DNA from: Leptolyngbya sp. NIES-3755
GTDB taxonomy: Bacteria; Cyanobacteriota; Cyanobacteriia; Leptolyngbyales; Leptolyngbyaceae
DNA length: 64,000 nt
Assembly: GCA_001548435.1 (NCBI GenBank)
Contig: AP017308.1
Span: 3,605,030-3,669,029 of the forward strand
Direction: 5' to 3'
A program made the translations under genes and the position numbers. The notes beneath the pieces were generated by a model, which searched no databases, was not told the origin of the DNA, and was given only the letters and a program-made list of their open reading frames with translations. The stretch's first letter is position 1. Each line of letters opens with the position of its first letter. Positions 55,794-64,000 of this stretch are shown here, in pieces.

Positions 55794-56152
55794 GTCCTCG
55801 CTCCTCGAAGCTGATCCGCTCGTGCTTTCGCTTGGGCAAACAGATCTTCCGATCGTTGATGCAAGCTGTCCGCCTCCTCAATTTGATCAAGGACACTCAT
55901 GCCGAATGGTGCATCCTGAATCTGTTCTGCTAACGCTAAGAGTTCCCAACGAACTTCTTGAAGTACATCGCGAGTTGCCGCCTTAATTCGACTATTTTCG
56001 AGGAGTATCCGAATGCGATCGCTGACCGCAAACAAGTCATACACATTCGCTCTCCCCTGCCGACAAAGCGGAGTTAGCGATTTCGTCATTAACTCAGCCT
56101 GATACTGACTGGCTCCCAGATCCTTGAGTTGCTTTCGGGTAACGGTCTTCAT
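55790..56152 (-). CDS. Small helical protein coupled to the HNH gene
   Basis: 120 residues from ATG 56152. TRKQLKDLGASQYQAELMTK and PLCRQGRANVYDLFAVSDRI look like a winged-helix DNA-binding start; the C-terminal half is helical (DVLQEVRWELLALAEQIQDA). No family named. Its stop overlaps the HNH start, suggesting a complex or regulation of the nuclease. Confidence 0.6.
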   Translation of the reverse strand: MKTVTRKQLKDLGASQYQAELMTKSLTPLCRQGRANVYDLFAVSDRIRILLENSRIKAATRDVLQEVRWELLALAEQIQDAPFGMSVLDQIEEADSLHQRSEDLFAQAKARADQLRGART

Positions 56153-56176
56153 GAGCAAGTTCCTAGTATGACCTGT

Positions 56177-56743
56177 TTATGACGCGGCTGAGACTCTGCG
56201 AACCGTTCCACAATGCGGACAGAATCGATAGTCAGGTGAAATAATCACACCATCACAATTGTGGCAGTGTTCGGTCAACTCTGGTTTCGTGCCAAATACC
56301 CACTGAATAAATGCTTGTCCTGCCTCTAGCGGCGGCATCTGTCTGAACCGTTTAATCTGGTGTTTCAAGGCTGCGAATCGGCTTAATTCTGTCCGCTGTG
56401 TAACGATAACATCCTCGTAATCCTGGGCAACTTTCTCCCAGTTTTTTGCTTCATCCTGAAGTCGATCGAGTTCTTGTTCGTGATTGTGCTGCTGTTGCTC
56501 AAACACCTGCAACAGATTTTCCAGCACCTGCTTATGGATTTCACCGTCTTGATTCCGCTCAGTCCGGAGTTGCTCAACCAGGCGATTTTGCGCTTCAATC
56601 TGCTTCGTATGCGAGACGAGTTGAGCGCGAAGGGCTTCGATCTGCTTATGTTCAGTTCGAGCGATTTGCAGGAGTTCCGTCTTCTTGGTGCGTCCGAGAA
56701 TTGTCGAATCTGCTAATTCCCAAAAGTCCTTTTTTCGCGGCAT
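56177..56743 (-). CDS. Coiled-coil protein with C-terminal zinc ribbon
   Basis: 188 residues from ATG 56743. Residues ~25-110 are a long coiled coil (EALRAQLVSHTKQIEAQNRL, EQQQHNHEQELDRLQDEAKN), and the end holds CHNCDGVIISPDYRFCPHCG, a zinc ribbon. No family recognised. It precedes the small helical gene by 24 nt; together with the HNH nuclease it forms a three-gene operon. Confidence 0.65.
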   Translation of the reverse strand: MPRKKDFWELADSTILGRTKKTELLQIARTEHKQIEALRAQLVSHTKQIEAQNRLVEQLRTERNQDGEIHKQVLENLLQVFEQQQHNHEQELDRLQDEAKNWEKVAQDYEDVIVTQRTELSRFAALKHQIKRFRQMPPLEAGQAFIQWVFGTKPELTEHCHNCDGVIISPDYRFCPHCGTVRRVSAAS

Positions 56744-56850
56744 GACTGCAATCCTTCGTCTATACGTATAGAAAATTATGAGAATCTACACCTAGTTCTC
56801 CCTGTTTTACGTACAGAATAAGCAAAAATTCATACAAGGGTGACAGTAAA

Positions 56851-57492
56851 TTACTCTTCCTTCATACAAGACGATTTGCTGACTCTCCAAGCAATTTGTC
56901 CGCCCTTACGCCGTCCGTTGCGAGTAAAGATAAATCCTGCGTCTTCAAACTGTTCACCGTAGCCCGCGATCGTACTCGGCTTCAAGCCCAGCAGATTAGC
57001 AATGTTCAGCGTTGATAGCTGATATTCTTCTTTCGCTGCTTCATTCAATTCTCGGTATGACGCAAGTTCAAGTCCTTTTCGAGCTGGAGGTAAGGGTGGC
57101 GGGAAAATGACTGCAAGCCCTTTCAAGAAGACCTCAATCAGCCCTTCCCCCAGAAATCCTTGTGGCTTTGACCGTACCTCGGCTTTTTCCAATTCCCTGT
57201 CCTGCTTCACGTAGGACAACTGGGGATTGTCCTGTCCTTGCCCATAGGACAGATTTGCTTCTTCTAGCGTTGGAAAGCTCGCGATCGCGCTTCCAGACTT
57301 AAGATGTCGATCGAGCGCATCCATCACGGCGACCTGCATCGCGTTATAAATTGATTTGCCGCTGCGCGTTTCGGGCTGCATATCGTAGCCCTTTCGCTTT
57401 AGCCCATCTAGGCGATTGTAGATATTGGACCGAACGAGGCTGTAGCGATTCTCTAAGTCTTTAATCGAAAACGAGTCCAATTCAGTTGACAT
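56851..57492 (-). CDS. Helix-turn-helix protein, plasmid-type
   Basis: 213 residues from ATG 57492. The N-terminal FSIKDLENRYSLVRSNIYNR, LDGLKRKGYDM and the C-terminal YQLSTLNIANLLGLKPSTIA, GYGEQFEDAGFIFTRNGRRK both look like winged or helix-turn-helix units, joined by a linker with PPPLPP. It lies between the mobilisation module and the restriction island and may regulate either one. A role in replication is possible, since no rep gene is otherwise evident. Confidence 0.55.
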   Translation of the reverse strand: MSTELDSFSIKDLENRYSLVRSNIYNRLDGLKRKGYDMQPETRSGKSIYNAMQVAVMDALDRHLKSGSAIASFPTLEEANLSYGQGQDNPQLSYVKQDRELEKAEVRSKPQGFLGEGLIEVFLKGLAVIFPPPLPPARKGLELASYRELNEAAKEEYQLSTLNIANLLGLKPSTIAGYGEQFEDAGFIFTRNGRRKGGQIAWRVSKSSCMKEE

Positions 57493-57579
57493 TCTGACGG
57501 CTCCTGCTGTCTTGTCCTACTGTCTTAATCGATAGGATAGCGCTGAATTCATTGAATTTCACACGCTGTCAATTTTGAC

Positions 57580-59691
57580 TTAGCGATCATGTTCGATCTC
57601 GTTCTGGCGCAGCATTATCCTGGCTTGCTCAAAATATTCGTAATCATTTTGGGTCAGTTGTTGCCCGCTGGGTAGCCTATCTGAATTGATGGAAATCTCA
57701 AGAATTGGTTTGGAGTTTCCTTTTCGATGAAGGTAAAGTAAGCCATCTGCTTGAGAGACATCATATTGCTGACCCACGATTGCTTGTGGCGCTCCAGCAC
57801 TCCGCCAGGTATCAAGGACTGCCTCGCCAATCTCGATCGCCCAGTGCTTCTGCTGAATAATCTGAAATCGCTCGACATCAGATTCAGTCAATCCAAAGCC
57901 CTGCGGTAATTGGGTTGCATCTAGAGGAAACCGACCGATCTCTTGTCCATCCTTCCGAGTTAGCGAGATGTGATCATCATGCTGTAACAAAATGTAGTGA
58001 GTGCCATTGATGTTGCCTATTTGAGCCAGCCAACGAATTTCAGCGGCGATCGTTTCAGCAAACCGTTGTTGTCGCAAGAACTCAGACTCTTGTGGCTCTG
58101 GGTCTGCAACCTGCCAGAATTCGATGGCTCCGATCGTTTCTCCGCTGTCCTCTTCGCGTTCAGGCTCAATTAGTTGAGGAGGCGCATCAGCGATCAACCT
58201 CTGGTTTAGCCAGCGATCTAAGTCTTGCCAGTTCTCTAGGTCACGATCGGTAATTCCCTGAAATAGTTGAAGATTCATCTCGCTATTTTCACACCGAACG
58301 TTATAAGTGCTTGTCAGATGGTCGCGGCTGACCAAATAAGCACAACCGCTCACCTCAATGCGATAAACCCATTCCAGCGTATCGGAATTTACTTCATGCA
58401 GTGGTTCACCAATTTCGAGGTAGTACTCGAACAGGCGAACCGCGATCGATTCAATCAAGTTTGCTGCATCTATTTGGCGATCGACGGTTTGAATAGACTC
58501 CGAATCATTTGGTAAAAACTGAGCGATCGACACTTGATCGTCCCAGTAAGATTCAAATACATCAATTAAATCTGTAACGCTCTGTTCTCCTTGCTGAAAT
58601 TCTTTGCTCACTGGCGCTTCTTCAACCTGCTCATCAGAAATTGATGGGATCACGAACGGGAGATCAGGCAGGTCTGTGGTGTGTTCTGCGAGAATCGCTT
58701 CGATTAGATCATCGAGATTTTCAGTCGGACGTGGTTCAAGTGCGGATTCTCGCTCTTCCGGCGTAAGTGGTATTTGCTGACATAGTTCTTGAATGCGATC
58801 GTTATCTCGCTCAGTTTCATAACTCAAGCCACTATTGCGCTGTAATCCAGGAAAGCTGTAGCGATTTCCCAATCGATTTCCTGCCATTGGCACGTCATCA
58901 AGTATGTAACTGATGCCTTTTGGCTTACCTGTGCGAGTGAAATCAACTCGAACGCCAATCCCATCTAGCAACAGTTTCTCGATCAATTCTGGAATGGTTC
59001 GGCTGATAGCGATCGCTCGGTCTAACACATTTTGGATTTGCTTTTGAACACTGGGTCTTCCGGTTTCAAGTTCAGTTTGAATTTGTCGGCGTGTTTCGGC
59101 TTTACGTCCAACCTCCCAGCTATTTTCCAGCACTGACAATCCATACTGCCGTTCTAAATCACGCAGAATTTTCTGAGCGCGATAGTAGTCGTATGACGTG
59201 GAAAGCGCTTGCTCGGTTTCAAGATTGATTTTGCTGGCGATGATATGTGCGTGGGCGTGATCGGCATCCACATGACGCACGATCGAATATTGATATTTGT
59301 GCAATTCTTCATTCTGAAATTGATCGACCGCAGCGCGAAATGTTGAAGCATCGAAATCCTTGAGCAAATTGGGTTGCTGTGCCGACAAAATCAGTGCAGC
59401 CGTGAAAGACTCGCAAAGCTGAGAAAGATTTTCATCGGATAAATCCTCATGCGGTGGAAGTGCGATCGAGATGTGGTACACCGGACGCTTAATCTCACGA
59501 TTGAGATCCGCCGATATCATGAACTGCTTCACTGTGACATCAATCAGCGCTTTCAATTGCACATCAGATAACTGATCGCGCTCCAGCCACGGTGCAGCAT
59601 TGCCGCCGATAATCCGCGCTCCGCTCTTTCCCACCGCATAGCTAAATGTGGCGCGAAACGAATGATTTTGCATGATCTTCGCGATCGTCAT
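57580..59691 (-). CDS. Relaxase (MOBP-type mobilisation nuclease)
   Basis: 703 residues. The relaxase domain covers ~1-260: candidate catalytic Tyr18 (FSYAVGK), motif II RPVYHISIALPPHEDLSDEN, and the metal-binding His triad in RHVDADHAHAHIIASKIN (140-157). The C-terminal ~400 residues have repeats of a wing-like unit (RHDHLTSTYNV-type and WAIEIGEAVLDTW), function unknown. It nicks oriT and leads the strand during transfer. Its ATG overlaps the MobC-like stop (ATGA). Confidence 0.9.
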   Translation of the reverse strand: MTIAKIMQNHSFRATFSYAVGKSGARIIGGNAAPWLERDQLSDVQLKALIDVTVKQFMISADLNREIKRPVYHISIALPPHEDLSDENLSQLCESFTAALILSAQQPNLLKDFDASTFRAAVDQFQNEELHKYQYSIVRHVDADHAHAHIIASKINLETEQALSTSYDYYRAQKILRDLERQYGLSVLENSWEVGRKAETRRQIQTELETGRPSVQKQIQNVLDRAIAISRTIPELIEKLLLDGIGVRVDFTRTGKPKGISYILDDVPMAGNRLGNRYSFPGLQRNSGLSYETERDNDRIQELCQQIPLTPEERESALEPRPTENLDDLIEAILAEHTTDLPDLPFVIPSISDEQVEEAPVSKEFQQGEQSVTDLIDVFESYWDDQVSIAQFLPNDSESIQTVDRQIDAANLIESIAVRLFEYYLEIGEPLHEVNSDTLEWVYRIEVSGCAYLVSRDHLTSTYNVRCENSEMNLQLFQGITDRDLENWQDLDRWLNQRLIADAPPQLIEPEREEDSGETIGAIEFWQVADPEPQESEFLRQQRFAETIAAEIRWLAQIGNINGTHYILLQHDDHISLTRKDGQEIGRFPLDATQLPQGFGLTESDVERFQIIQQKHWAIEIGEAVLDTWRSAGAPQAIVGQQYDVSQADGLLYLHRKGNSKPILEISINSDRLPSGQQLTQNDYEYFEQARIMLRQNEIEHDR

Positions 59692-60128
59692 TTCGCAAGT
59701 TGCTCCTTAATCTCGTCCAGAGTTTGCAGAATTTGAGCAAGAAGCTTTTGATCACTCGCCAATAGTATTGGAATTGATCGACTATGGAGTTTACGAACGG
59801 CTTGATTTAGATTCGATCCAATGCGATTGAGTTCAATCAGAATTTGACGATCAAGAGAAGATGATTTTTGGTGCGGTCGGGGTTGGGGTAATGGTTCATC
59901 GTAGAGACGCGATCGTACACAGTCAGAAAACAACACGCCTTGATCTTCGCACCACTGTTTGAGTGCCTGATTTTTGTCGCGAGGCACACGACAGGACAGT
60001 AATTCAGTTTGAGGTTTTTTAGCAGGCAGAATTGGTTCAAGCAACGATTCTAATGCTTTCCGATCTCGAACTTGATGCGTTGAGTCAGAACCACTTAAAT
60101 CATTGTTCCGTGACTTAAATCGAGCCAT
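59688..60128 (-). CDS. MobC-like relaxosome protein
   Basis: 146 residues from ATG 60128. The N-terminal part holds a ribbon-helix-helix-like RVPRDKNQALKQWCEDQGVL; the C-terminal LIELNRIGSNLNQAVRKLHS (E.N.IG.N.NQ..R.L) is the MobC/BmgB signature. It helps the relaxase open oriT. The frame extends upstream to 60245 through the oriT-like sequence, but the conserved part begins at 60128. Confidence 0.85.
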   Translation of the reverse strand: MARFKSRNNDLSGSDSTHQVRDRKALESLLEPILPAKKPQTELLSCRVPRDKNQALKQWCEDQGVLFSDCVRSRLYDEPLPQPRPHQKSSSLDRQILIELNRIGSNLNQAVRKLHSRSIPILLASDQKLLAQILQTLDEIKEQLAK

Positions 60129-60453
60129 ACGACCTCTTGGATGGGAGAGGGGTTTCCAAAGGGGACATCCCCTTTGGCGAGCAGCGCAATCACAGCGTAG
60201 CTGGGAGGTGATACCGCAGGTGTCATACAGCGCATTGCTCGCCAACGCGCTCCACCCGTTGAATAAATAGTACGCTAATCCTACCGCAAATTAGCGTGTT
60301 CGGGGCGGCGCTCAGCTACAAAGCGTTAAGATTGCTTCTACGATCGATTGACCAGTAAATAGGACAGCACACAAGACATTTAGCAGGACATCTCTTAAAC
60401 ATCCACAATCCCTAAAGTGGGCACTAGAATGAGAAAAATTAGGAGTCTTGAAA
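60129..60453. other. Candidate origin of transfer (oriT) between divergent mob genes
   Basis: The spacer holds nested inverted repeats: CCAAAGGGGA/TCCCCTTTGG (60156-60165 and 60168-60177) and TTGGCGAGCA/TGCTCGCCAA (60174-60183 and 60236-60245). It lies between the MobC-like gene and a divergent small gene, where oriT is usually found in MOBP systems. The nick site is not identified. Confidence 0.6.
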
Positions 60454-60735
60454 ATGCCGAAACCTGGAAGCGCAAAAGATCCCAGCGAGTCTGAAAAAGG
60501 TGTAGAACTTGATCTGGATGCTGCCTTACAAGAATTAGAGACGTTAGCTACAAAGCCGAAAAAGATTGCGCCTGATAAGATTGCTCAACTGGGATTTGAG
60601 CGAATTGAGCAAGCGCTTGAACAGGGCTACAGTTACACGGATATCGCAAAGGTCTTTGTGCGTCACGGGGTCAGAGTGTCCGCCAAAAATCTCAAAACGG
60701 AATACGAAGCGATCGCATCAAATCGCAGTGCTTGA
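60454..60735 (+). CDS. Small accessory protein of the mobilisation module
   Basis: 93 residues from ATG 60454, with AGGAG 8 nt upstream. The acidic start SAKDPSESEKGVELDLDAAL is followed by a helix-turn-helix-like FERIEQALEQGYSYTDIAKV and FVRHGVRVSAKNLKTEYEAI. Such small divergent genes opposite mobC in cyanobacterial plasmids probably bind oriT or regulate the module. I cannot name a family. Confidence 0.6.
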   Translation: MPKPGSAKDPSESEKGVELDLDAALQELETLATKPKKIAPDKIAQLGFERIEQALEQGYSYTDIAKVFVRHGVRVSAKNLKTEYEAIASNRSA

Positions 60736-60775
60736 ACCTTGCGGTGATCGTTAATTTCGACCGAGTACTAGCAGT

Positions 60776-61807
60776 CTAATAACTACCGTTCTGCATCCAG
60801 GTATCTACTTGACCTTGAATGCTACCTTTGAGTTGTCTGAATTGATGATTTGCTTCTTCTCCGAATCCACCCGCTTCAGTATGGCGGATCAGCGATTGAA
60901 TAATCGGAGTCGCAATACTCAAGCCGAATAAAGCATTAAAGCCAGCTACGACCGCAGGCGCAGATAACAGCACTGCAAATTCAGGCAGCAAAGCCAGCAC
61001 TGCAATGAAGATTACGAAGAAAATTGGCGTACTCAAGCCAACGCTTTTCGCAGTTTCCCAGATTAAGTCTCGGTATTCTTTGATCGTGATGTCGCCACGG
61101 TAGAGATCTAAAGAGTATGCGATCGCAACGACGATCACCTGAGTCAGCGTTGCCGTCAGGGTGACGGTGATGCCCATTTTTGCGATCGTGCCTGAGTTTC
61201 TCAGAATTGAATCCACCGCGTTGTAAATGCGAATATAAACCTGCTCACCGCTTGTCATCGTTCTTGCACCACGGCGAATATTATCGATGCCAACTTCCCA
61301 AACAATGTTATCCGCCGCGTTAGATCCACCTTGCGCGTGGGGCTGAATGTGGCTGCCATGCTTATCAGACAGAAATTGACGAATTGTGGTTTGTGGATCG
61401 CGACCCAGTTTGGAAGTTGCCGGAATTTTATCGAACAACTTCATGACCTCAGCATCTGCTCTAGGTGAATCTGTAATGCGAACTCCTGCACGTCTTAAGC
61501 GTTGAGCAACTTTCGGCATTTCTCGCGCTAACCCTTCGACGGTTTGAGGGAGGGCTGCAAGTGCGATCGCAAATTGGCTTCCGGTTGCACCTAGACTCGC
61601 GGCTGTATTACTGACTTGATGAGCCGTTTGATTGACGATCGCGGATGAGTCTTGTGTCCATTGCTCGATCGTTTCCGCGCTGGAAGATACAAAACCAGTG
61701 GTCGCTTCTTTTGCAATGTCGATCGCTTCACTGGCTTTCTGAGCCGTTTCCTGAGCAGTGCTTTGGGCAGCCTGCAAAAATTTCTTCGATTCACGCAGAA
61801 AATCCAT
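60776..61807 (-). CDS. Membrane protein with HNH-like stretch, partner of a dynamin-like GTPase
   Basis: 343 residues from ATG 61807 (TGAGGA upstream; a GTG four codons earlier is possible). Residues ~10-110 form an amphipathic Ala/Thr/Gln-rich coiled coil. Then SDKHGSHIQPHAQGGSNAAD and NIVWE (~150-175) resemble the HxxP..QGG...N core of HNH nucleases. Two or three transmembrane helices follow (VTLTATLTQVIVVAIAYSL, TPIFFVIFIAVLALL, AVLLSAPAVVAGFNALFGLS). It lies 98 nt after the dynamin-like gene on the same strand. Membrane-bound effector is a guess. Confidence 0.65.
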   Translation of the reverse strand: MDFLRESKKFLQAAQSTAQETAQKASEAIDIAKEATTGFVSSSAETIEQWTQDSSAIVNQTAHQVSNTAASLGATGSQFAIALAALPQTVEGLAREMPKVAQRLRRAGVRITDSPRADAEVMKLFDKIPATSKLGRDPQTTIRQFLSDKHGSHIQPHAQGGSNAADNIVWEVGIDNIRRGARTMTSGEQVYIRIYNAVDSILRNSGTIAKMGITVTLTATLTQVIVVAIAYSLDLYRGDITIKEYRDLIWETAKSVGLSTPIFFVIFIAVLALLPEFAVLLSAPAVVAGFNALFGLSIATPIIQSLIRHTEAGGFGEEANHQFRQLKGSIQGQVDTWMQNGSY

Positions 61808-61905
61808 CTCAATCCTCACAATTACTCATTCAATTCATGCGATCGCTGGTCAGCACAATTTTCATTTCAGACAGGTCTGAAATATAGCCAGTCCGCTATA
61901 TCAAT

Positions 61906-64000
61906 CTACGAACACTTCATCGTTTCTTGCATTTGCGTCAATCGAATCAGCAAATTTTTCAAATTCGCTTGTGCTTGCTCTAATGCAGCAATTTTCTCAG
62001 GTGTTATTTCTGCGTGGGTTTGCCGCTCTTCGAGCAGGCGCTTTAGCTGTTGATCGAATCGGTTGATGTAGTTCTCTAGCTGCTTCTTGGCATTCAGAAA
62101 GTCAGCTTGAACTTGTTGTTTAATCACCCGCTTCAGCGTCTTCTGACTCATCGTGGAGCTTTCATCGATTTGTTGATGAATTTGCTCTAAGACCTGCTTC
62201 AAATCGATTTCGTAAGCATTTCGAGTTTCGCGAGTCTCGATCGGTACTTTGTACTTATCCATGTCGCTAAATCCGCGACGACGGCTTCTATATCTAACCC
62301 TGGTATAGGTCTCCCGTAGCTTAGAAATTCGAGCGTCGATACCGTCGAAGTTAAAACTCGGAAATTGAATTGGATTCAGATTGAGATCGACTTTCAATTC
62401 TTCCCCCAAATAACTAGACAGTTCATCTGAGATCTCTTGAACATCAAGGCGGATCATACTTGCCAGTTCTTCTCGAATTTGTGTGCCTTCTCGAATGAGT
62501 CGATCCTGCGAGCCAGTCCACCAATCTTGGAGATGAGGAACACAAAAATCGTTGATTCGTTTGTGAAATTTTTTAGCTTGATCTGCGTCTGAGAATCTGA
62601 ATTTGTAGGGATCTTTGGTTTCCGTGAAATTAGTCGCCTGCTGCATTGAGCCATCTACATAATCCACTAGCGATCGACCGCCCCCAACGATTACATCTCC
62701 GATCGCATCAACCAGTTTAGGCACAAATTGAGGGACAGGTAAAAAGGTAAGGGTTCTGCTGGCAACTTCTTTTGCAGCGTTTAGGATATCAATAATAAAG
62801 TTGCCTGTTCTCTGTCGCTGTTTTCGAGTCTTTTCTCGGTGTTGAAGTTCAGCTTGGCGTACTGCTGCAATACTGTCAATTTCTTGCTTAATTTGACGTT
62901 TGGAAATTTCTGCGAAGGTGTCGATTGCAATTCCGAATCCCTGTGCAAGTACTTCCTGGTGCTGGCTAACCTTCGCTTTAACCACCTCCAACTTTTTTCG
63001 GGCAACCTCGGCGCGTTGGCTGTATTCTTTGACTTGGCGCTCCAAAGTTTCAATGCTTTGCTTCCAACCTGCGATCTCTGTATCCAAGGTATCCTCGATC
63101 GCACCAGCAGCTTTATCAAATCCCTTCAGTACATCCTCTAAAAGGTTCCATCCTGCTGACTGAATGATTGTCGAAAATACTTTTGCCTGAATCTCTGGAA
63201 TGTGACTATCTTTCAGTGCTGTTGAAGCAATTCTGTGTGGGGCTGGGATGACCAAATCACCATCTTCATTAGTCTGAGCGAATTTTGCACTGAAAAAGCG
63301 TCTGAAGTCTGTGATTTGACCTTCCGATGCGGCTCCGGTTGTGATTAACTTCGATAGTAATCCTTGGAGAGAACTGGCGGGATAAACCTGTGGATTCTGG
63401 AACTCAAACCTGCTTAATTCCTTCCGCAGTTTGCTGAGTGTTTCCTCGATTGACGGATCTCGTTCAGAGCGCAGGTCAATTTGATTCAAAATGAAATAGA
63501 TTCTGGCTTTGTCAGCTTGCAAAAGCTCTTGACGATTTTGTGTGATGGCTCTGAACAATTCGTCGGATGCGTTGTCTTTCACCGATCGGTAATTCAGCAC
63601 AAAGATGACTACGTTGCACTGTCTCAAAGCTGCAAGTGTGGTTTGTTTAAGCGCAACCATTTCTCTAGAGAGCGTTCCCGCTTCCCATTCATTCGGTCCA
63701 GGCGTGTCGATTAATGTGAATCCTGACAAGGCAGGTAAGTCTTGAACTGCCTCGATTGGATACCATAACTCAAACCGTGTGGGATAGGATGCTTCAGGAT
63801 TATGTTCTCGATTTTCTCGCAATTCACGAGTTCGCTGCAAAAACGTTTTCTGAATTGTCTGAGCATCTCCTTCAACCAAGATTTCGCCCCGGTTCTGATC
63901 GTTCCAGTACTCCATTAGGCGCGGTGTTTGCCCTGATTGGAGATGCCGCACTTCTGTCCGACAAATCGTGCAGGCAGCGGACTCACTCGCCAATAGATCA
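61906..64000 (-). CDS. Dynamin-like GTPase, N-terminus beyond the right edge
   Basis: At least 695 residues, still open at 64000. The visible start SESAACTICRTEVRHL corresponds to switch I; the P-loop must lie just outside. G3 is LIDTPGPNEWE, and the base-specificity motif is YFILNQIDLRS (Asn-x-x-Asp). Long helical stalk regions follow (SIETLERQVKEYSQRAEVAR, VIKQQVQADFLNAKKQLENY), with a short hydrophobic region (IIDILNAAKEVASRTLTFLP) that may touch lipid. It differs in sequence from the dynamin-like protein at 37914-40151, so this is a separate system. Confidence 0.85.
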   Translation of the reverse strand, partial: DLLASESAACTICRTEVRHLQSGQTPRLMEYWNDQNRGEILVEGDAQTIQKTFLQRTRELRENREHNPEASYPTRFELWYPIEAVQDLPALSGFTLIDTPGPNEWEAGTLSREMVALKQTTLAALRQCNVVIFVLNYRSVKDNASDELFRAITQNRQELLQADKARIYFILNQIDLRSERDPSIEETLSKLRKELSRFEFQNPQVYPASSLQGLLSKLITTGAASEGQITDFRRFFSAKFAQTNEDGDLVIPAPHRIASTALKDSHIPEIQAKVFSTIIQSAGWNLLEDVLKGFDKAAGAIEDTLDTEIAGWKQSIETLERQVKEYSQRAEVARKKLEVVKAKVSQHQEVLAQGFGIAIDTFAEISKRQIKQEIDSIAAVRQAELQHREKTRKQRQRTGNFIIDILNAAKEVASRTLTFLPVPQFVPKLVDAIGDVIVGGGRSLVDYVDGSMQQATNFTETKDPYKFRFSDADQAKKFHKRINDFCVPHLQDWWTGSQDRLIREGTQIREELASMIRLDVQEISDELSSYLGEELKVDLNLNPIQFPSFNFDGIDARISKLRETYTRVRYRSRRRGFSDMDKYKVPIETRETRNAYEIDLKQVLEQIHQQIDESSTMSQKTLKRVIKQQVQADFLNAKKQLENYINRFDQQLKRLLEERQTHAEITPEKIAALEQAQANLKNLLIRLTQMQETMKCS

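Overview
The window reads as accessory DNA of a cyanobacterium. The octamer GCGATCGC (HIP1) and its core CGATCG recur throughout, and many families here are typical of cyanobacteria: XisH/XisI, DUF4058, AAA-like ATPases, SWIM proteins, IS630 and IS4 elements. I see no rRNA, CRISPR array, intact tRNA or housekeeping operon. A MOBP-type relaxase, a MobC-like protein and a candidate oriT at 57.6-60.7 kb suggest a large mobilisable plasmid or an integrated mobilisable element. The genus cannot be fixed from the sequence alone.

Layout: (A) 0-8.4 kb is a graveyard: the start of an aldehyde dehydrogenase, two AraC regulators, and broken copies of a methyltransferase, an alpha/beta hydrolase, a third AraC protein, two SDRs, an RND pump, an ATPase gamma subunit and a copper-binding protein. 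It also holds one intact aldo/keto reductase and a 106-bp palindromic MITE. (B) 8.4-15.2 kb carries a PadR regulator with a doubled operator-like repeat, then a UbiD-type (gallate decarboxylase-like) enzyme, a split-barrel flavoprotein, a DoxX membrane protein and a secreted tannase/feruloyl esterase. The last gene is interrupted by an IS4-like element whose 4-bp target duplication is still exact. Together these suggest tannin/gallate breakdown. (C) 15.2-22.4 kb is a minus-strand run of carbonyl-reducing enzymes (zinc alcohol dehydrogenase and three aldo/keto reductases, one with a Tat signal) ending in a Na+/H+ antiporter, with a divergent AraC regulator, an arrangement like YqhC-YqhD-DkgA. 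(D) 22.5-34.7 kb is mixed: xisH and a nonsense-mutated xisI, an ATPase-nuclease fusion, DUF4058, small unknowns, a SWIM protein with a nonsense codon, an IS630 copy, and a frameshifted tyrosine integrase lying beside the 3' half of a tRNA-Pro(GGG) gene, which looks like an att site.

(E) 35.1-40.2 kb is a compact minus-strand operon of a dynamin-like GTPase, a second P-loop GTPase, a single-pass membrane protein and a small protein. This is my best candidate for an undescribed system. It is followed by a FimB-sized recombinase with a hairpin at its start codon and by a three-gene operon headed by a TIGR04255 protein. (F) 43.2-57.5 kb is a defence island: type I restriction-modification with one hsdR, one hsdS and two different, translationally coupled hsdM genes. 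Interspersed are a vapBC pair split by an IS630 element, a DUF4160/DUF2442 pair, an HNH nuclease operon and other small genes. (G) 57.6-60.7 kb is the mobilisation module. (H) 60.8-64 kb holds a membrane protein with an HNH-like stretch next to a second dynamin-like GTPase that runs off the right edge.

The MITE at 2.6 kb and the IS630 element at 46.3 kb share terminal sequences and both sit in 3-bp direct repeats, so the IS probably mobilised the MITE. Broken genes are common, and several can be traced to a single event: an IS insertion, an 8-bp tandem duplication, a 1-nt deletion, or Trp-to-stop changes.
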